Source: Craterostigma plantagineum (Eukaryota > Streptophyta > Magnoliopsida > Lamiales > Linderniaceae). Taken from it: a stretch of DNA of 64,000 bases. A program made the translations under genes and the position numbers. The stretch is taken from contig JAPQWV010000745.1 of assembly GCA_027422505.1 (NCBI GenBank), forward strand, positions 182,001 to 246,000, written 5' to 3'. The notes beneath the pieces were generated by a model. It worked only from the letters and a program-made list of their open reading frames with translations, searched no databases and was not told the origin of the DNA. Positions within the stretch are counted from its first letter, which is position 1. Every line of letters starts with the position of its first letter. Below are positions 25,579 through 41,131 of this stretch, piece by piece.

Positions 25579-26946
25579 AGATGGAGGTGAAATAAGCCAC
25601 CAAGTTTATCAATTAATGTCACACCACACCCTAATACCCAACACCTGGAGGGAAAGCAATGCACATTCATGAAAATTTACAGCTAGATGAACACAACAAC
25701 ACACAGTCCCACAAACATATAGGATTGAGAATAATGACTATTGCCACTCAGAAATTAAACTAGAAAGTAGAAACACCTTAAGGTAAACAGACAAGTCATT
25801 TATCCCTCAGATAGCATCAGCAATACAACATAAATAGCAGCTCACAATCAACACCGTCATTGTCAGCATCATCATGATGTGAAACTCACAGTTGGACGCA
25901 TTAAAACAAATTTATCAGCTTTACCGAGTGGCGTGCAAAACTCAAGCAGCTTACATTCCCACATCCACACAAGCATATGCTCTCCAAAAAACAAACGTGA
26001 GCAAACACAAGAAACTTACTGAAAACATAATTAAAAAGCAAAATCAAGCACCACATCCACGTTTCTAGCTTTTCTTTTCTAAAAAAAATAATAACACAAT
26101 ACAATCCAGGGGGAAGAGCTGACGGCTACACAAAAGCTAAAAAAATCGTCATTTCCCTATCCAATACCTGATTCGTCGACTAGGCCTCTCGAAATCGACG
26201 TCAATATTCTCCAATTCGTGCCGCCATCGGAGAGAACTTGTTCCACGCGGCACGAGATCCGATCCAGGCTTTGTATATAGAGCAATTGCGTCTTTGGGAT
26301 CTGTCAAAAAAAATAATGTTGTGTGAGAATGAAGAGAAATTGAATGAATAGGTTAGGGTGTATAGTGTGTACCAAGCAAGCAATTGGCATTCCGTTTAAA
26401 ATATTGTACCTAAAATAGCAAATTTATATTCGTATTATTAGTTTTGTACTACCACTAATAAACATTATGTAGTAATCTAAATCCTAAGCCATGTGACTAT
26501 AAGGAAATTTCAGAACTTTTACTCCACGTTACTTGTCCAAATTTATTGTTAAAATGGCTTTTTCTTCGAGTGTGTATTTTTTTTTGTGTGCTCAATATTC
26601 CACAAAGGATTTTTTTGTTATTTAAGTACCACATTCCATCGGTGCAATATAATGTTAATAAACCATATTATTGAAAGCAATAGTCATCGATAACATCAGC
26701 AACACAGCAAATCCACATTATTTAATAAATTACAATATTTATTAAAATAGGTAGATAGACCATAGACCAATTCATAGACCATAGACCAATTCTTCTTCGT
26801 CCTCGTCGACGTGCCAAACAACAATGCCCCACTCCACAGCAGCAAGTAATAATCAGAATTCCTACACGACAGAGAGAACCCATGACCAAAAAAGCAATCT
26901 TTTTTCAAAAGGCATCATCAAGATTTGCTCAACGTGTAATATTTAT
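25579..26946. other. Leader/promoter of the EXS gene and 3' flank of the lectin gene
   Basis: No coding exon is supportable. Short untranslated exons are possible: splice-like borders precede CACCTGGAG near 25640 and ATACCTGATTC near 26165. The part nearest 26946 probably holds the lectin 3' UTR. Confidence 0.35.
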
Positions 26947-27929
26947 TCATGGGGTGAAGATATACTTACAGAAAGGGACAATCTTCCAACGTTGATTGTC
27001 TCCTTTCTTCCACTCCCAAAGCACAACAGTTGTTCCATCACGGACACCTCCATGATTCTTATCTCCGTTGAAAGCATCGACGTTGAGCTTAATGTTGTTG
27101 ACCATCCTAATAGCTCTGTAACTGTCTCCCAAGTCTTTGCTTTCCGTCCATAGCACAGATTCATCAAGAACGTTTGGGCTGTAAGGAATCAGCTGAACCT
27201 GTCCGAAATTACAAATAATCGATCGATTTACGCTGTGTGTGTATTGGAATCTGAGTAAAGATTGAATTTTTATTATATATACAGGATGGGTAGCGCCGAT
27301 TGAGTGTTTCATGGCCAAGCCCGTCGCTTTATTCACAAGGGCAAAGCTGGGAAATCCTTGTTCATCCTTCACTTTAGTGCTGTACTTCTCATCTTTCACC
27401 CATTGCTGAGAAAAGAAAATGAAATTATCAGATCAATTTATCAAGAATTCGGGAAATTGGGGCATTTGATATATTGTTGATCGCTGATGCAATAAACCTG
27501 AGTGGGATCGGAAGAATCGGCTCGAGCAAGTATGACATTGCCGCCGCGTATTGCAAGGCAGTAGCTGGGTTCGGCTTTGCAGTACATCTTGACCGAGGGC
27601 TTATTGGTAATTTCGTCCTTCCTTTCGCCGTGGTGAGGCGGAAAGTGAGGCATGTGTGGGTGGTGGTGGTGGTGAGGTTGATCCACGGTCGGCGGCGGTG
27701 GTGGGCCGTAGTTGGAGACTGGGGGCGGTGGTGGTTGTTGATGGGGGTAAAAGTTTGGCTCATGTGAGGTGTTGTAGGCTTGTGGTGGAGGTGGATACGG
27801 CGGCGGTGGCTCGTTGTAAAACGGCGGAGGAGGAGGAGGTTGGTCCGGCGGTGGGTACTCGTAACGATCTTCTTCTTCGTTGCGGCGGTGGTGGTGGTGG
27901 GTGCGGTGGGGGTGGGGATACCCGTCCAT
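26947..27929 (-). CDS. EULS3: EULS3-type (Euonymus-related, ricin B-like fold) lectin
   Basis: Exons 27929-27498, 27405-27283 and 27198-26947 give 807 nt (268 aa) if the frame runs to the TGA at 26947-26949. The N-terminal ~110 residues are Pro/His/Tyr-rich and probably disordered (HHHHRR, PPPPPPF and PPPPYPPPP runs). The EUL domain begins VKMYCKAEPSYCLAIRGG and includes QWVKDEKYSTKVKDE, FALVNKATGLAMKHS and WEWKKGDNQRWKIVPF. EULS3 lectins are nucleocytoplasmic, bind glycans and respond to ABA and stress. The 3' end is uncertain: a near-perfect donor (GTAAGTAT) lies just after ...VPF, so the last residues (CKYIFTP) may be intronic read-through and a short extra exon may follow. Confidence 0.88.
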
Positions 27930-28379
27930 CGTTTCGATCTGTCGATTTGTGTTTCTTAATTTGGTTGACTTAAATGGAGCTGTAATATTTATTACTTATA
28001 TAAGACGTTAGGCTTAGGAGCTAAGATTAGAAAATAGATTTCGCGTGGAATATAAGCGAATAAAAAACTTTATGATCACGTCCGAAAAATAAAAAGAAAA
28101 AAACTTTGTGAAAGATAAAAAAAAAAAAAGAAAAAAAAAAGAGATCATTTAAGTATATTTGTAATTTTATTTCAAATATGTTTAATCATTTTCTTCAATT
28201 TTTTTAATTATGTTTTCAAATAATATATGGGATTAAAGAACGAGTATGATTATCGACAGTAATTAACAAAATACACTCCAACTTCAAACGTTAACAATAT
28301 TTATTACACCACACAGCCACACTCTTTTAGTGACGAATTAATGCAGTCCTAAAATATTTAATAAAAAGAAAACCCTTCT
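27930..28379. other. Intergenic between lectin and OVATE genes
   Basis: AT-rich with A-runs near 28116-28140. It contains the lectin 5' flank and the OVATE-gene 3' flank. No feature is recognised. Confidence 0.4.
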
Positions 28380-28955
28380 TTATTTCAACAGCTTATTAAG
28401 GGTATCGTCGACAACAAACACTTCCCTCACAATCTCAATAAAAGCCTCAATGATGACGTTGTGATATACCCTTGAATTAAGTGAAAGAAAGCTCATCAAA
28501 AGATCATCTAACTCCTTAGCCTCACATATCTTTCTTTCCACGATCATCATCACCATTGATCTCTTGAAATCTGCAAAAGGATCGTAAGATCTCTTCACCT
28601 CAAGTTCGATCGAGCCTAGTTGTTTCTTTTTCTCCCCATGATCATCAGATTTCTCTCTTTCTCTCCAACCTAAACTTTTACGCCCATTGTCTACGTTGAT
28701 GGCTTCGTTTGCTTGATTGTAGCGTGATTTTGATCGAGGTTTGGAGCAACTGACATGATTCATTGGGGACGAAGGGGGAGGACTAGGGTTGTAAGAGAAT
28801 AGAACGTCGAAAGATTTTGAGTTTAGAGGTGTGTGTAATAGCACTTCGTCGAGGTTAGTAGAAGGCGAATGGCTTCGAATAACCATTGAAGAAGGGTTTT
28901 TAATGCGACACATTTTGAAGGAGTCGAGGAAAGAGAGCTTCTTGCCGATGCCCAT
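28380..28955 (-). CDS. OVATE family protein (transcriptional repressor)
   Basis: Single-exon gene of 191 codons. The conserved OVATE domain occupies about residues 125-185: EVKRSYDPFADFKRSM, MIVERKICEAKELDDLL, FLSLNSRVYHNVIIEAF and IVREVF. The N-terminal half is Ser-rich and basic without other domains. OFPs are nuclear or cytosolic partners of KNOX/BELL homeodomain and TRM proteins that shape organs and repress transcription. The start ATG is the first in frame after an upstream AT-rich leader. The clade (OFP6/7/8-like) cannot be fixed. Confidence 0.9.
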   Translation of the reverse strand: MGIGKKLSFLDSFKMCRIKNPSSMVIRSHSPSTNLDEVLLHTPLNSKSFDVLFSYNPSPPPSSPMNHVSCSKPRSKSRYNQANEAINVDNGRKSLGWREREKSDDHGEKKKQLGSIELEVKRSYDPFADFKRSMVMMIVERKICEAKELDDLLMSFLSLNSRVYHNVIIEAFIEIVREVFVVDDTLNKLLK

Positions 28956-29978
28956 GTTGATTTTGTCGGGAGTTTATTTCTTTGTGATTTTGAGTAGCAT
29001 TGTAGCTTTCTTACATGTATGTATATATATAGATAGATGCTTTGAAGTATACAACTATACACGCAAAATATGTGTATTGTTAGAGGAATAATTATACGCC
29101 GGCTGGATATGTAAGTTGGCTATTTCAAAACGTTATGCATATATATTCTTCAATGATGGCTAAGGTGTCATTCCATATGAAATCAGCAGTTCGAGAAAGG
29201 GTCTTATAAGCATTATATATCAATATTAAAGACATATAATACTACATATTTCGTCCCTATTGTTCATCGTATTACAACCTTCAATTGTCAATCCTAATAT
29301 GGAAGTGTACTGAATTTAATTTTTTCGCCATCTTGCTCGTGTCTATTAACCCAAATGAAATCGACATAAAATCAAAATTGGATCATAGATGTAACTAATA
29401 TTATTGGAAATTGTGGAGGGCGATGAATTGTTCAACATGAGGAAATAAATTAATAGATCATCAAATCCCTTTCTTCGATTTATATAGTTTTCTTAATGCG
29501 CATCTCTTTTGATAGTTGACTCCGTACCGTTCAGTTAACTCGAAATACATATTTAAGCTGGACAAAAATCAGACCAAGTCAAAGTAATTAAATAGTCCCA
29601 ACCCAACACATTACTATTTATTACTATTGATGATTTAAATCAAAACACGTAATAACCGCTGAAATCGTTCCTACAAGGCAACCTAAGACCAAGGAACACC
29701 TTTGACAAAACATCCTTCTTTGCACCTAAAAATAACGAAAAAAAAAGCAACAGAAACAAAAAACAAAACGAAACAAAACCAAAATGCTTTAACACAGGCC
29801 TCCGCGACCGTCAAATCAAAATATAAAAACTGAAGAACAAGCCAATAAGGAAAAAATCTCCGCCCATATATACAAGAAATTAACAAAAGAATTTAAAAAA
29901 AGAAAAAAGAAATTGCATGTACATATATTGCATGTGCATGCATGCATGGTTTTCAGCAGCAGCTTCAACGCCTCGTCG
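28956..29978. promoter_or_regulatory. Divergent promoter region of the OVATE and DUF620 genes
   Basis: About 1 kb between two head-to-head genes. At 29911-29947, just upstream of the DUF620 start, lies a dense cluster of GCATG words including CATGCATGCATG, i.e. overlapping RY (CATGCA) motifs of the kind bound by B3-domain factors. Functional status is inferred only. Confidence 0.4.
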
Positions 29979-31849
29979 ATGAGGAAGCTGTGTCCGAACC
30001 TGGACAAGGAAGACGGGCTCGAGACGGTCCTCGAGGTTCCAATTCCCGAGGAAATGTTCAACAAAATGGGAAGCAACGCCGCCCTTAGGTGGCACAACAT
30101 GAGGAACCTCATGCGGGCCCACAAAGGCGGCGGCCCATCAGCCTCCGATAAGTGGGCCATGGCCGCCTCCAATCCCAACCTATTCTCCTCTTCCTCGTCC
30201 TCGTCCAACGACCAGTTCATGCTTCTGTTAAAGCTCGTCGGCTCGGCATTCATACCATATAGGGTTCAGCTCGACCGCGCAATTACAAAGCCCGTCAAAG
30301 ACGGCTCAATCGTAAGGATTGTTATATTCTCTTCGTTGAATTTCATTATCAATACGAGCCCAAGCCCATATAAGCTTGTGGGAGGTAGCCCGCAGTTTTT
30401 TTCCAACATTTATTCAAATAACGTCGACAGGAATCTTCGACGGCGAAGTACATAGTGCAGCAGTATCTGGCGGCGACGGGCGGGTTGGCGGTGCTGAACT
30501 CGATAAACAGCATGTACGCGGTGGGGCAGGTGAAGATGGCGGTGGCGTCGCCGGACGGAGGAGCCGATCAAAGCGGCGGAAGTAATAAGAGAGGTGCGAG
30601 CGAGGCGGGCGGGTTCGTACTATGGCAGAAGAATCCCGACCTTTGGTACCTCGAGCTCGTCGTCTCGGGCCATAAGATCAGCGCCGGAAGCGACGGGAAG
30701 ATCGCGTGGAGCCAGTCCTCGTCCAACATCAACGCCTCCCGCGGGCCTCCGAGGCCGTTGAGGAGATTCTTCCAGGTAATAAATCCATATGCTATATATT
30801 CAATTCAATGTTGATGTATCTTCTAATTTAGGGTTAATAGAAGTAAGTTTAATCGATTTTTTTTGCATGAGCACTACTCCACCTAAAAGATTAATGTTCA
30901 GTGGAAGCATATTGTTTGTTTTAGCTTATTTCCAACATGCCTCATCATGTATAGGCTTATGAGGTCATTATCGAAGTGTAGCTTTTTGAAATGGACGGTC
31001 GTAAGGATTTGTACACAAGACGTCTTTGGCTCCATAACTCTGCTGGTGCCATGTTGCATAATCGCTTCAACTAGAAGTTTAAACTTGTAGAAAGCGTATC
31101 ATGTTTTTGCTTTATATATATGTTCCAAGTCGTCCCTCGCGTCTAGGCTGATTTCTTCGTTATAAATGATCGCGGGAGTCATACTCAGACCACTTGGATC
31201 CATGAGCTCTTGTGAAACTATGCTGCATGACCACCTAAATGCTCAAGCGTTCAGAAAGTGCATCATTTTTTTTTTTTAGTTTTTACGGATTATATTTCCG
31301 ACAACGCGATTATAGGGCCTAGACCCGAGGTCGACAGCGAACCTCTTCCTGGACACGGTGTGCATAGGCGAGAAGGCGATAAACAACGAGGACTGCTTCA
31401 TACTGAAGCTCGAGACGAGCCCCGAGGTGCTCAAGGCTCAGAGCACGGCCAACACGGAGGTCGTCCACCACACGATATGGGGCTACTTCAGCCAGAGGAC
31501 GGGCCTCCTCGTCCAGTTCGAGGACACGAAGCTCGTCCGGATGAAGACGGCGTCCCTCGGGGAAGACAACAACAGCGTCTACTACGAGACGAGCACGGAG
31601 TCCGTGCTGGAGGACTACCGACCCGTCGAGGGCGTCAGCATCGCCCACGGCGGGAGGACGTGCGCGACGCTCTATCGGTACGGGAAGACGCTCAAGAGGA
31701 AGTGGAAGCTCGAGGAGAGTTGGCGAATCGAAGAGGTCGATTTCAACATTTGCGGGCTTTCCTTGGAGTACTTCTTGCCCCCGGCGGACGTTAAGAAGGA
31801 GAGCGACGGTGGTAATAATGACGATCATCATCAGCAAGCAGGGATGTAA
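29979..31849 (+). CDS. DUF620 family protein
   Basis: Exons 29979-30311, 30431-30775 and 31316-31849 join to 1212 nt (403 aa). The start MRKLCPNLDKEDGLETVLEVPIPEEMF is the conserved N-terminus of plant DUF620 proteins. An upstream in-frame ATG at 29946 would add 11 residues but lies outside the conserved start. Conserved blocks are YIVQQYLAATGG, GFVLWQKNPDLWYLEL, RPLRRFFQGLDPRSTANLF (over the second junction), VHHTIWGYFSQRTGLLVQFED and WRIEEVDFNICGLSLEYFLPP. Exons are notably GC-rich compared with the flanks. Function is unknown; the family is plant-specific and without an assigned enzyme activity. Confidence 0.9.
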
Positions 31850-32551
31850 ATTGTAATTGAGTGAAAGTTTTGTAAATTACTGTTGAATGATTTCGTTTCT
31901 GGGGACGGTTTACAGTTAAAAAAAATGTATTTAATTTCAAGTTAAAGCGCGTTTTGAGGCGGATATCAAGCAAAGATCGAATAAGGACGAGGACCAAATA
32001 GGTCGCGAGATGTCTCAAGGCGGTTGACCTTGGAAATAACGAAGCTTAGTTGACTAAGCAGCTGTGAAAAGGTCCCATATAAATAGTAAATTATTTAAGA
32101 TGATGACGATGATGATGACCAGTCGAGGCTCTATTGCGCGTATAATCGTCCAATCATCGGCGTCTTTTTGTGGAATTGGAGCAAGTATTACATGTGAGTT
32201 ACGTAGTATGTAATCTCTTTTCTTCCTTTTCCATTTATTTTATTGCATGAACAGTGTCATTTGGCAGCTGAGGACCCCCACCAAATCAGTCGGTGGGCAA
32301 TTATCTTTTTTTTTTATTTTAATTTAATTTTAATGTAACGAACATGTATTGTGTTGAATGAGTGATGGGTGTTATAACTCAGTTTCCCTCATTAAAGACC
32401 ATCTCTCGATGGTACATCATCATTCAAGAATCGCAACCAACCACCCAATAGAAAGTTAGAAACTCGGTACCCCACAGATTATTCTCTTTTTCCCTCTGCA
32501 AAAGCTAACCTTTCTTCCTTGCTCCAGAGACACTTTGTTCGAAGTGGAAAG
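31850..32551. other. Intergenic between DUF620 and the membrane-protein gene
   Basis: 3' UTR of the upstream gene, then AT-rich DNA and a leader for the next gene. No exon is recognised. Confidence 0.4.
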
Positions 32552-33405
32552 ATGAGAGACGAAGAAGCTCAAAAGCCCCAAAGAAGCCCCAGCAATGGCG
32601 GAAGCAGCAGCACTAGTAGTTCAAGTTCATCGGCAGCATCGAGCTTCAACACGAGGAAACAAACCTCAAGCTTTGAATCAGTGTTCGGCAGAGGAAAGTA
32701 CAAATTGTGGGCTTTGGCTGCAATTACCTTACTAGCCCTATGGTCCATGTTCACGGGCACCGTAACTTTGAAATGGTCTGCCGTGAATCTCAAGCACTCT
32801 GAACATGACTTGGACCCATCCTTTATCCATGGCGATCTTGACATTCTGGTACTGCCCCTTCTTTCATTGCGTACTCTGTTCTTTGCCTCATGAAGACACA
32901 CACTGCTGTACATGAGATTTAATGATTCAATTACCACCATATATGTTAGGATGTAGATGAGAGGGAGAAGGCGGTGAGGCAGATGTGGGATACTTACAAA
33001 CACGGAGGAACGGATAAGCTTCCAAGCTTTTGGAGGGATGCCTTTGGCGCAGCTTATCAAGATTTGATAAGTGAGGTTTCAGGCGTCAGAGAATCAGCAC
33101 TTTCTGAGATTGCAAAGATGTCCCTTAGGTCAAGGGTCGTCCACGACGCAACTTCTCAGCCTCGTACAACTCCTACTAGGTAGGTAGGTAGGTTTTGGGC
33201 TCATCTTTTAAGTTCTTCTGATTGGATCTTGAAATGGGATTACGATGTTAGTTTGGTGTTTAGTTATATGAGTTCGACTTCTCTAACTTGAGGTGCAGTG
33301 CCATGTTGTGTAATAGTGACCGTTTGTTTCGCTAAGTGCAGGCTGTCTAAGGAGGTTGTGGAAGCTGTGATGAAGATGAGGAAGAAGGCTAGAAGGCAAA
33401 AATAG
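32552..33405 (+). CDS. Conserved plant single-pass membrane protein, function unknown
   Basis: Exons 32552-32848, 32950-33179 and 33342-33405 give 591 nt (196 aa). Residues 1-45 are Ser-rich and cytosolic-looking. A hydrophobic helix (LWALAAITLLALWSMFTGTVTL) lies near residues 53-74, followed by an acidic linker, VDEREKAVRQMWDTYKH, FWRDAFGAAYQDL and the motif SEIAKMSLRS. The C-terminus is basic (KMRKKARRQK). This arrangement recurs in small plant membrane proteins annotated only as uncharacterised. The start ATG at 32552 is preferred over an in-frame ATG at 32519, because the conserved acidic start MRDEE follows it directly. Confidence 0.85.
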
Positions 33406-33843
33406 TTTTATTTTTGTCAAAAGGAAGGAAGAATGAATGTGCTGCAATGTGAAAGAAGGATATAGCTATTCTATCTATCTAATATATCTTAAGAGATTGT
33501 TTTTTCAGTTAATTAGCTAAAATCTGCATCTTCATTGCAAAGTGATGAGATGCGTCTTCATTTCTCTGTCCCGTGATATAGATGTGTATGTATGACATCA
33601 AGAATATGTGATACGATTCCAAATAATATATATTTGTGTATAATTAATCCTCTGATTTAGATTTGGCTCATATTGAATTTAATTTAATCGCAGCTTGAGA
33701 AGTATACATGTCGAGCACTTGAAAAAAAAAACTAAAATGTGGACCATTCTTGGAGTTTGGGCTATATAACACGGCCCATCATACGTAATGGGCTTTCCAA
33801 ATTTTGGCCCATTTAGCAAACGTCGTCTTCTCTTCCGCCGAGG
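33406..33843. other. Intergenic upstream of dUTPase
   Basis: 3' flank of the membrane-protein gene and the distal promoter of the dUTPase gene. No other feature is recognised. Confidence 0.4.
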
Positions 33844-33869
33844 ATTGGCGCCAACATTTGGCGCGCGCC
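33844..33869. promoter_or_regulatory. Paired E2F-like sites in the dUTPase promoter
   Basis: ATTGGCGCCAA (33844-33854) and TTTGGCGCGCGCC (33857-33869) match the E2F consensus TTTSSCGC in both orientations. They lie about 100 bp before the dUTPase ATG. S-phase expression through E2F is expected for a nucleotide-pool enzyme. The match is seen directly; the regulation is inferred. Confidence 0.6.
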
Positions 33870-33956
33870 ACCTCTGCGTAAATTTCTCTTCAATATAATA
33901 AGCACTATCGCAGTTTAAGATTCGCATTACAGCGTATCATTCTCCTCTTACGGTAC

Positions 33957-34769
33957 ATGGAACAAAAGATGTCAAGCCGAAGTAATCAAAGAACCCTCTG
34001 CGAGAATTCACGAAAACGGCGACGTCTCAGCGAAAGGGGACGCCGGCCTTCCTTCGTCTTTCTTGAAAGTGAAGAGGTTGTCTGAAAAAGCCGTGCTTCC
34101 TTCGAGGGGTTCTCACCTGTCAGCTGGCTATGATCTCTCTAGGTGTGCGCTGAATTTCTTTTGTTGCGTCGTTGCCATCTTAGATCGCCCCTGCTATTGT
34201 TTGCTACAGCTTACTAGGTTTTTTATTTTTGAAATACGCCAAGTGTTCGACGAAAGGTTGCGTTTTTGTACTTTTGAGTGTAACAGTCTAATGAGTTATT
34301 TGTTGAATCTCCGTACGTTCGTATAAAAATCGAGCAGTGCAGTGGAAACAAAAGTTCCCGCGAGAGGCAAAGCGTTGATAGCCACTGATTTAAGCATTGC
34401 TGTTCCTCGAGGGACTTACGCTCGTATTGGTAATTTACATTCTTGAATCAAACACATATTACTTCTTGATTTTTACTCTGATATAAATCTATGCGCTGTT
34501 TGTGCTTTTTCTTTGTTTTTGTAGCACCAAGATCAGGTTTAACTTGGAAGCACTCCATTGATGTCGGTGCTGGGGTGATCGATGCTGATTACAGAGGCCC
34601 TGTTGGACTCATTTTGTTCAATCATTCAGATGTTGAGTTTGAAGTCAAAATCGGTGATAGGGTTGCTCAATTGATCATCGAAAAGATTGTGACCCCTGAG
34701 GTAACTGAGGTTGATGATCTCGATTCAACCGTTAGAGGGTCGGGAGGATTTGGATCCACTGGTATATGA
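33957..34769 (+). CDS. DUT: Deoxyuridine 5'-triphosphate nucleotidohydrolase (dUTPase), start region frameshifted
   Basis: Hydrolyses dUTP to dUMP and PPi, keeping uracil out of DNA. Exons 33957-34142, 34338-34429 and 34525-34769. Motifs in order: motif 1 SAGYDLSSA (over the first junction), motif 2 APRSGL, motif 3 [17 protein letters not shown], motif 4 [10 protein letters not shown] and the C-terminal [10 protein letters not shown] motif 5. The conserved frame has no ATG upstream of the KVKRLSEKA block; it runs back through SFLK and IKEPSAR to a TAA. The good-context ATG at 33957 is one base out of frame. A single surplus A in the run at 33964-33967 would explain this and give 522 nt (173 aa), normal for plant dUTPase. 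I treat it as a functional gene with a local sequence error, but a real start-codon defect is not excluded. Confidence 0.88.
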
Positions 34770-35025
34770 TCGATCTTTATGATGAATTTATAGACTTTGA
34801 TTTACATTTGTGGGTCAGTTTTTAAACTATGAATGAAGTTTGTGAAGAACAACTATGTCAGGTTCTAACTTGTCTAGTTTCGTGTAAGATGACTGTCTCC
34901 TTGCTTCACATCTCTGATTTTGGAGAACTTTTGATGGCATATCAATCATGTCCAAACAATTACAATGAACATATTATAGTTGTCTGCTGAATAATCAATC
35001 ACTAAAGAAAAACTAACGTTTGTGT

Positions 35026-35433
35026 TTATTGAAAATGCTGCTGGTGCCTTGATCTAAATGGTGCCCGACAAGTGGGGCAATTGAGCCTCTCGAAAAGCCA
35101 AGGATCGATGCAGTGAGCATGAAACTCGTGGCGACAAGCTGGGAGTACTCTGCAAACCTCGTGGCGTTTGAGATTCTCCAAGCATATTGCGCACGTCGAG
35201 CAGCTCGTACCTTCTTTTCTGTACAAGCAGGTAATCTCTCGCAGCTCTTCTACAGACAGATGGAAATTAAGAATTGGATTATTATCGTATGGGCTTCGTT
35301 GATTGTCCTCGCTGGTGCTTTCTTCGTCTTGGATCATGAGATCGATGAGCAAATAGCAGCAAACTACGTAGACTATGAGGATGCAGAGAATGCAGAAGAA
35401 AGAAAGTGGAGGAGGTAGGTCGTTGAAGGACAT
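35026..35433 (-). CDS. RING-H2 finger protein, ATL-like E3 ubiquitin ligase
   Basis: Intronless, 135 aa. A hydrophobic helix (SFFCILCILIVYVVCCYLLI) lies at about residues 11-30 near the N-terminus, as in ATL proteins. The RING-H2 core at residues 80-122 reads CAICLENL, then LPACRHEFHAHCIDPWL, then CPTC, with the ATL-typical Pro after the sixth ligand region. There is no clear GLD motif between helix and RING, so the subclass is atypical. It probably acts at an endomembrane as an E3 ligase; the substrate is unknown. It converges closely on dUTPase, about 260 bp away. Confidence 0.88.
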   Translation of the reverse strand: MSFNDLPPPLSFFCILCILIVYVVCCYLLIDLMIQDEESTSEDNQRSPYDNNPILNFHLSVEELREITCLYRKEGTSCSTCAICLENLKRHEVCRVLPACRHEFHAHCIDPWLFERLNCPTCRAPFRSRHQQHFQ

Positions 35434-35894
35434 TTGGTAAGAAGTTTCTTTTAAAGGATTGTTTGTGCAAGGAAGGAATGAAGAACATTATAAGCTTGGC
35501 CAATGGATGCTAAGGATGTGAACAACGTAAGTTGTGATTGTCGCCATAATTTAAAATCTTGATCGTGGGATGGGTTCTTTTTGTGTTGTTTTTGTTAAAT
35601 TTATGGTTTTGGCGGACTTTGCAAGTAAAGCAAAGCTATTACTTGGTGTTCTGGCAAAGATCGAGTTTTGAAGCGTTTGACTTTTTTTTTATTTTTTTCC
35701 AGCAAATAACGGTCGTTTTAATCTTCACATCACATGCCTTAAGGCGAGGAGGCGGTGTTATTACATTATTGTCTCATTGTACATAGTAGGGAGAACTTCG
35801 ACATCGTAGCAGAAGAGAAGTACATTATTATGGAGTCATATTTAAGCAAAGATGAAATAAAGAGTAGCAGCTTTCACTGCATAGAAGTCAAAGG
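35434..35894. other. Intergenic between RING-H2 and PGI genes
   Basis: 5' flank of the RING gene and 3' UTR of PGI. No further feature is recognised. Confidence 0.4.
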
Positions 35895-40013
<4,119 letters not shown>

Positions 40014-40601
40014 CTACAGCAATAAAAACATAACAGCTCAGTTCAAAGTTCCAACCTTGCACACACTCTGTTTTATACCGCAATAAAAAATTAGAAAAGC
40101 TATCCCCTGGACCTCGAAATAGACAATTACTGCTCAAATACCCACCCAGAAAACAAGTCTACAACAAACTGGATAAAAAATGCCTAAATTCCCACTACAC
40201 ATAAATTTCCACCATTATAAATCAACATTATCATCCGATCATCAGAAGAAGAGTAGACCATAATACTTATTCACATTACAAACTGCAAAACCAGCTTACA
40301 GATGACGACGACCCGTCAAGAATCAAGATCAGCTGAGATTGAGTGAGTGAACAGTGTACTCTTGTGGAAGCAAACTGGATTTTAATTGCCGATATAAACC
40401 GATCTGTAAATAGAAAATGCAATTTGTTAGAAATATATATTTTTCCAAATATAAAAATGTTAATTGTTCAGTAGAATCTTCCGACCGAGGCTTTTTGGCC
40501 GGCGATTGTCTGTGAACGAACGGCTTAGATTTGTCGAAGGAAAGCTATATTTTAATGGAATTATATAGAAGTTACATAAAAAATTAAATTTGAAAAAAAA
40601 A
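40014..40601. other. Promoter and leader of PGIC
   Basis: AT-rich region upstream of the PGIC start, with no other gene visible before the tRNA gene. Confidence 0.4.
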
Positions 40602-40673
40602 TTCCGTTGCCGGGAATCGAACCCGGGTCTCCTGGGTGAAAGCCAGATATCCTAACCGCTGGACGACAACGGA
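40602..40673 (-). tRNA. tRNA-Glu (anticodon TTC)
   Basis: Read on the minus strand it begins TCCGTTG and ends CAACGGA plus a discriminator A, a perfect 7-bp acceptor stem. The D arm is GTCC...GGAT. The anticodon arm is TCTGG-CTTTCAC-CCAGG with anticodon TTC. The T arm is CCGGG-TTCGATT-CCCGG. Length 72 nt, no intron, no encoded CCA, as expected for a eukaryotic nuclear tRNA. Confidence 0.97.
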
Positions 40674-41131
40674 TGATTGTCATAATTTAGAATAAAAAGA
40701 TATATGAAGCAAAACAAAGCGAAAGGAGCCATCTGATCGTAATTCGTGGTCGGTGGAAAGTGAATTACAACATTCTTTGGTGAAAAATAAAATAATTACA
40801 ACATTTCTTATTTACTTTCAGTTTCAACTACATTTTTATACACACATTCCACATAATTTACCCCACTTGTAAAAGAACAATAATTTCCAACTAATAATAT
40901 GCTCGATTAGCTGCTTCCACCTGTGTACCTACAGACAGGAAAAAACAAAAACAAAAAAGAGTGTTAGGCTTTGGGCTCTCGCCATAAAAATCACATCTTT
41001 TTGACCAACTAAATAGTGCAAAAAGAATATGCTGGCTGACCTGGCTAGTCTTTAGCAGCCCTGTGTCGTAAGTTTTGGGGTTAGACCTGTCTTAAAGAGA
41101 CCAAACGATCTCTCTGAAGCCATCCCTGGCT
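40674..41131. other. Intergenic downstream of the gene relic
   Basis: AT-rich DNA. It would be the 3' flank of the relic at 41132-41415. On the minus strand an alternative frame through 41040-41140 stays open for about 30 codons, but I see no support for it. Confidence 0.35.

Noticed and set aside
26696..26908. Extra terminal exon of the lectin gene
   Set aside because: A good donor exists near 26957, but candidate acceptors give unconvincing tails; the exon choice could not be made from sequence alone.
34063..34326. Reading dUTPase from a TTG at 34063
   Set aside because: Plant nuclear genes rarely start at TTG; an out-of-frame ATG upstream with a one-base error is more likely.
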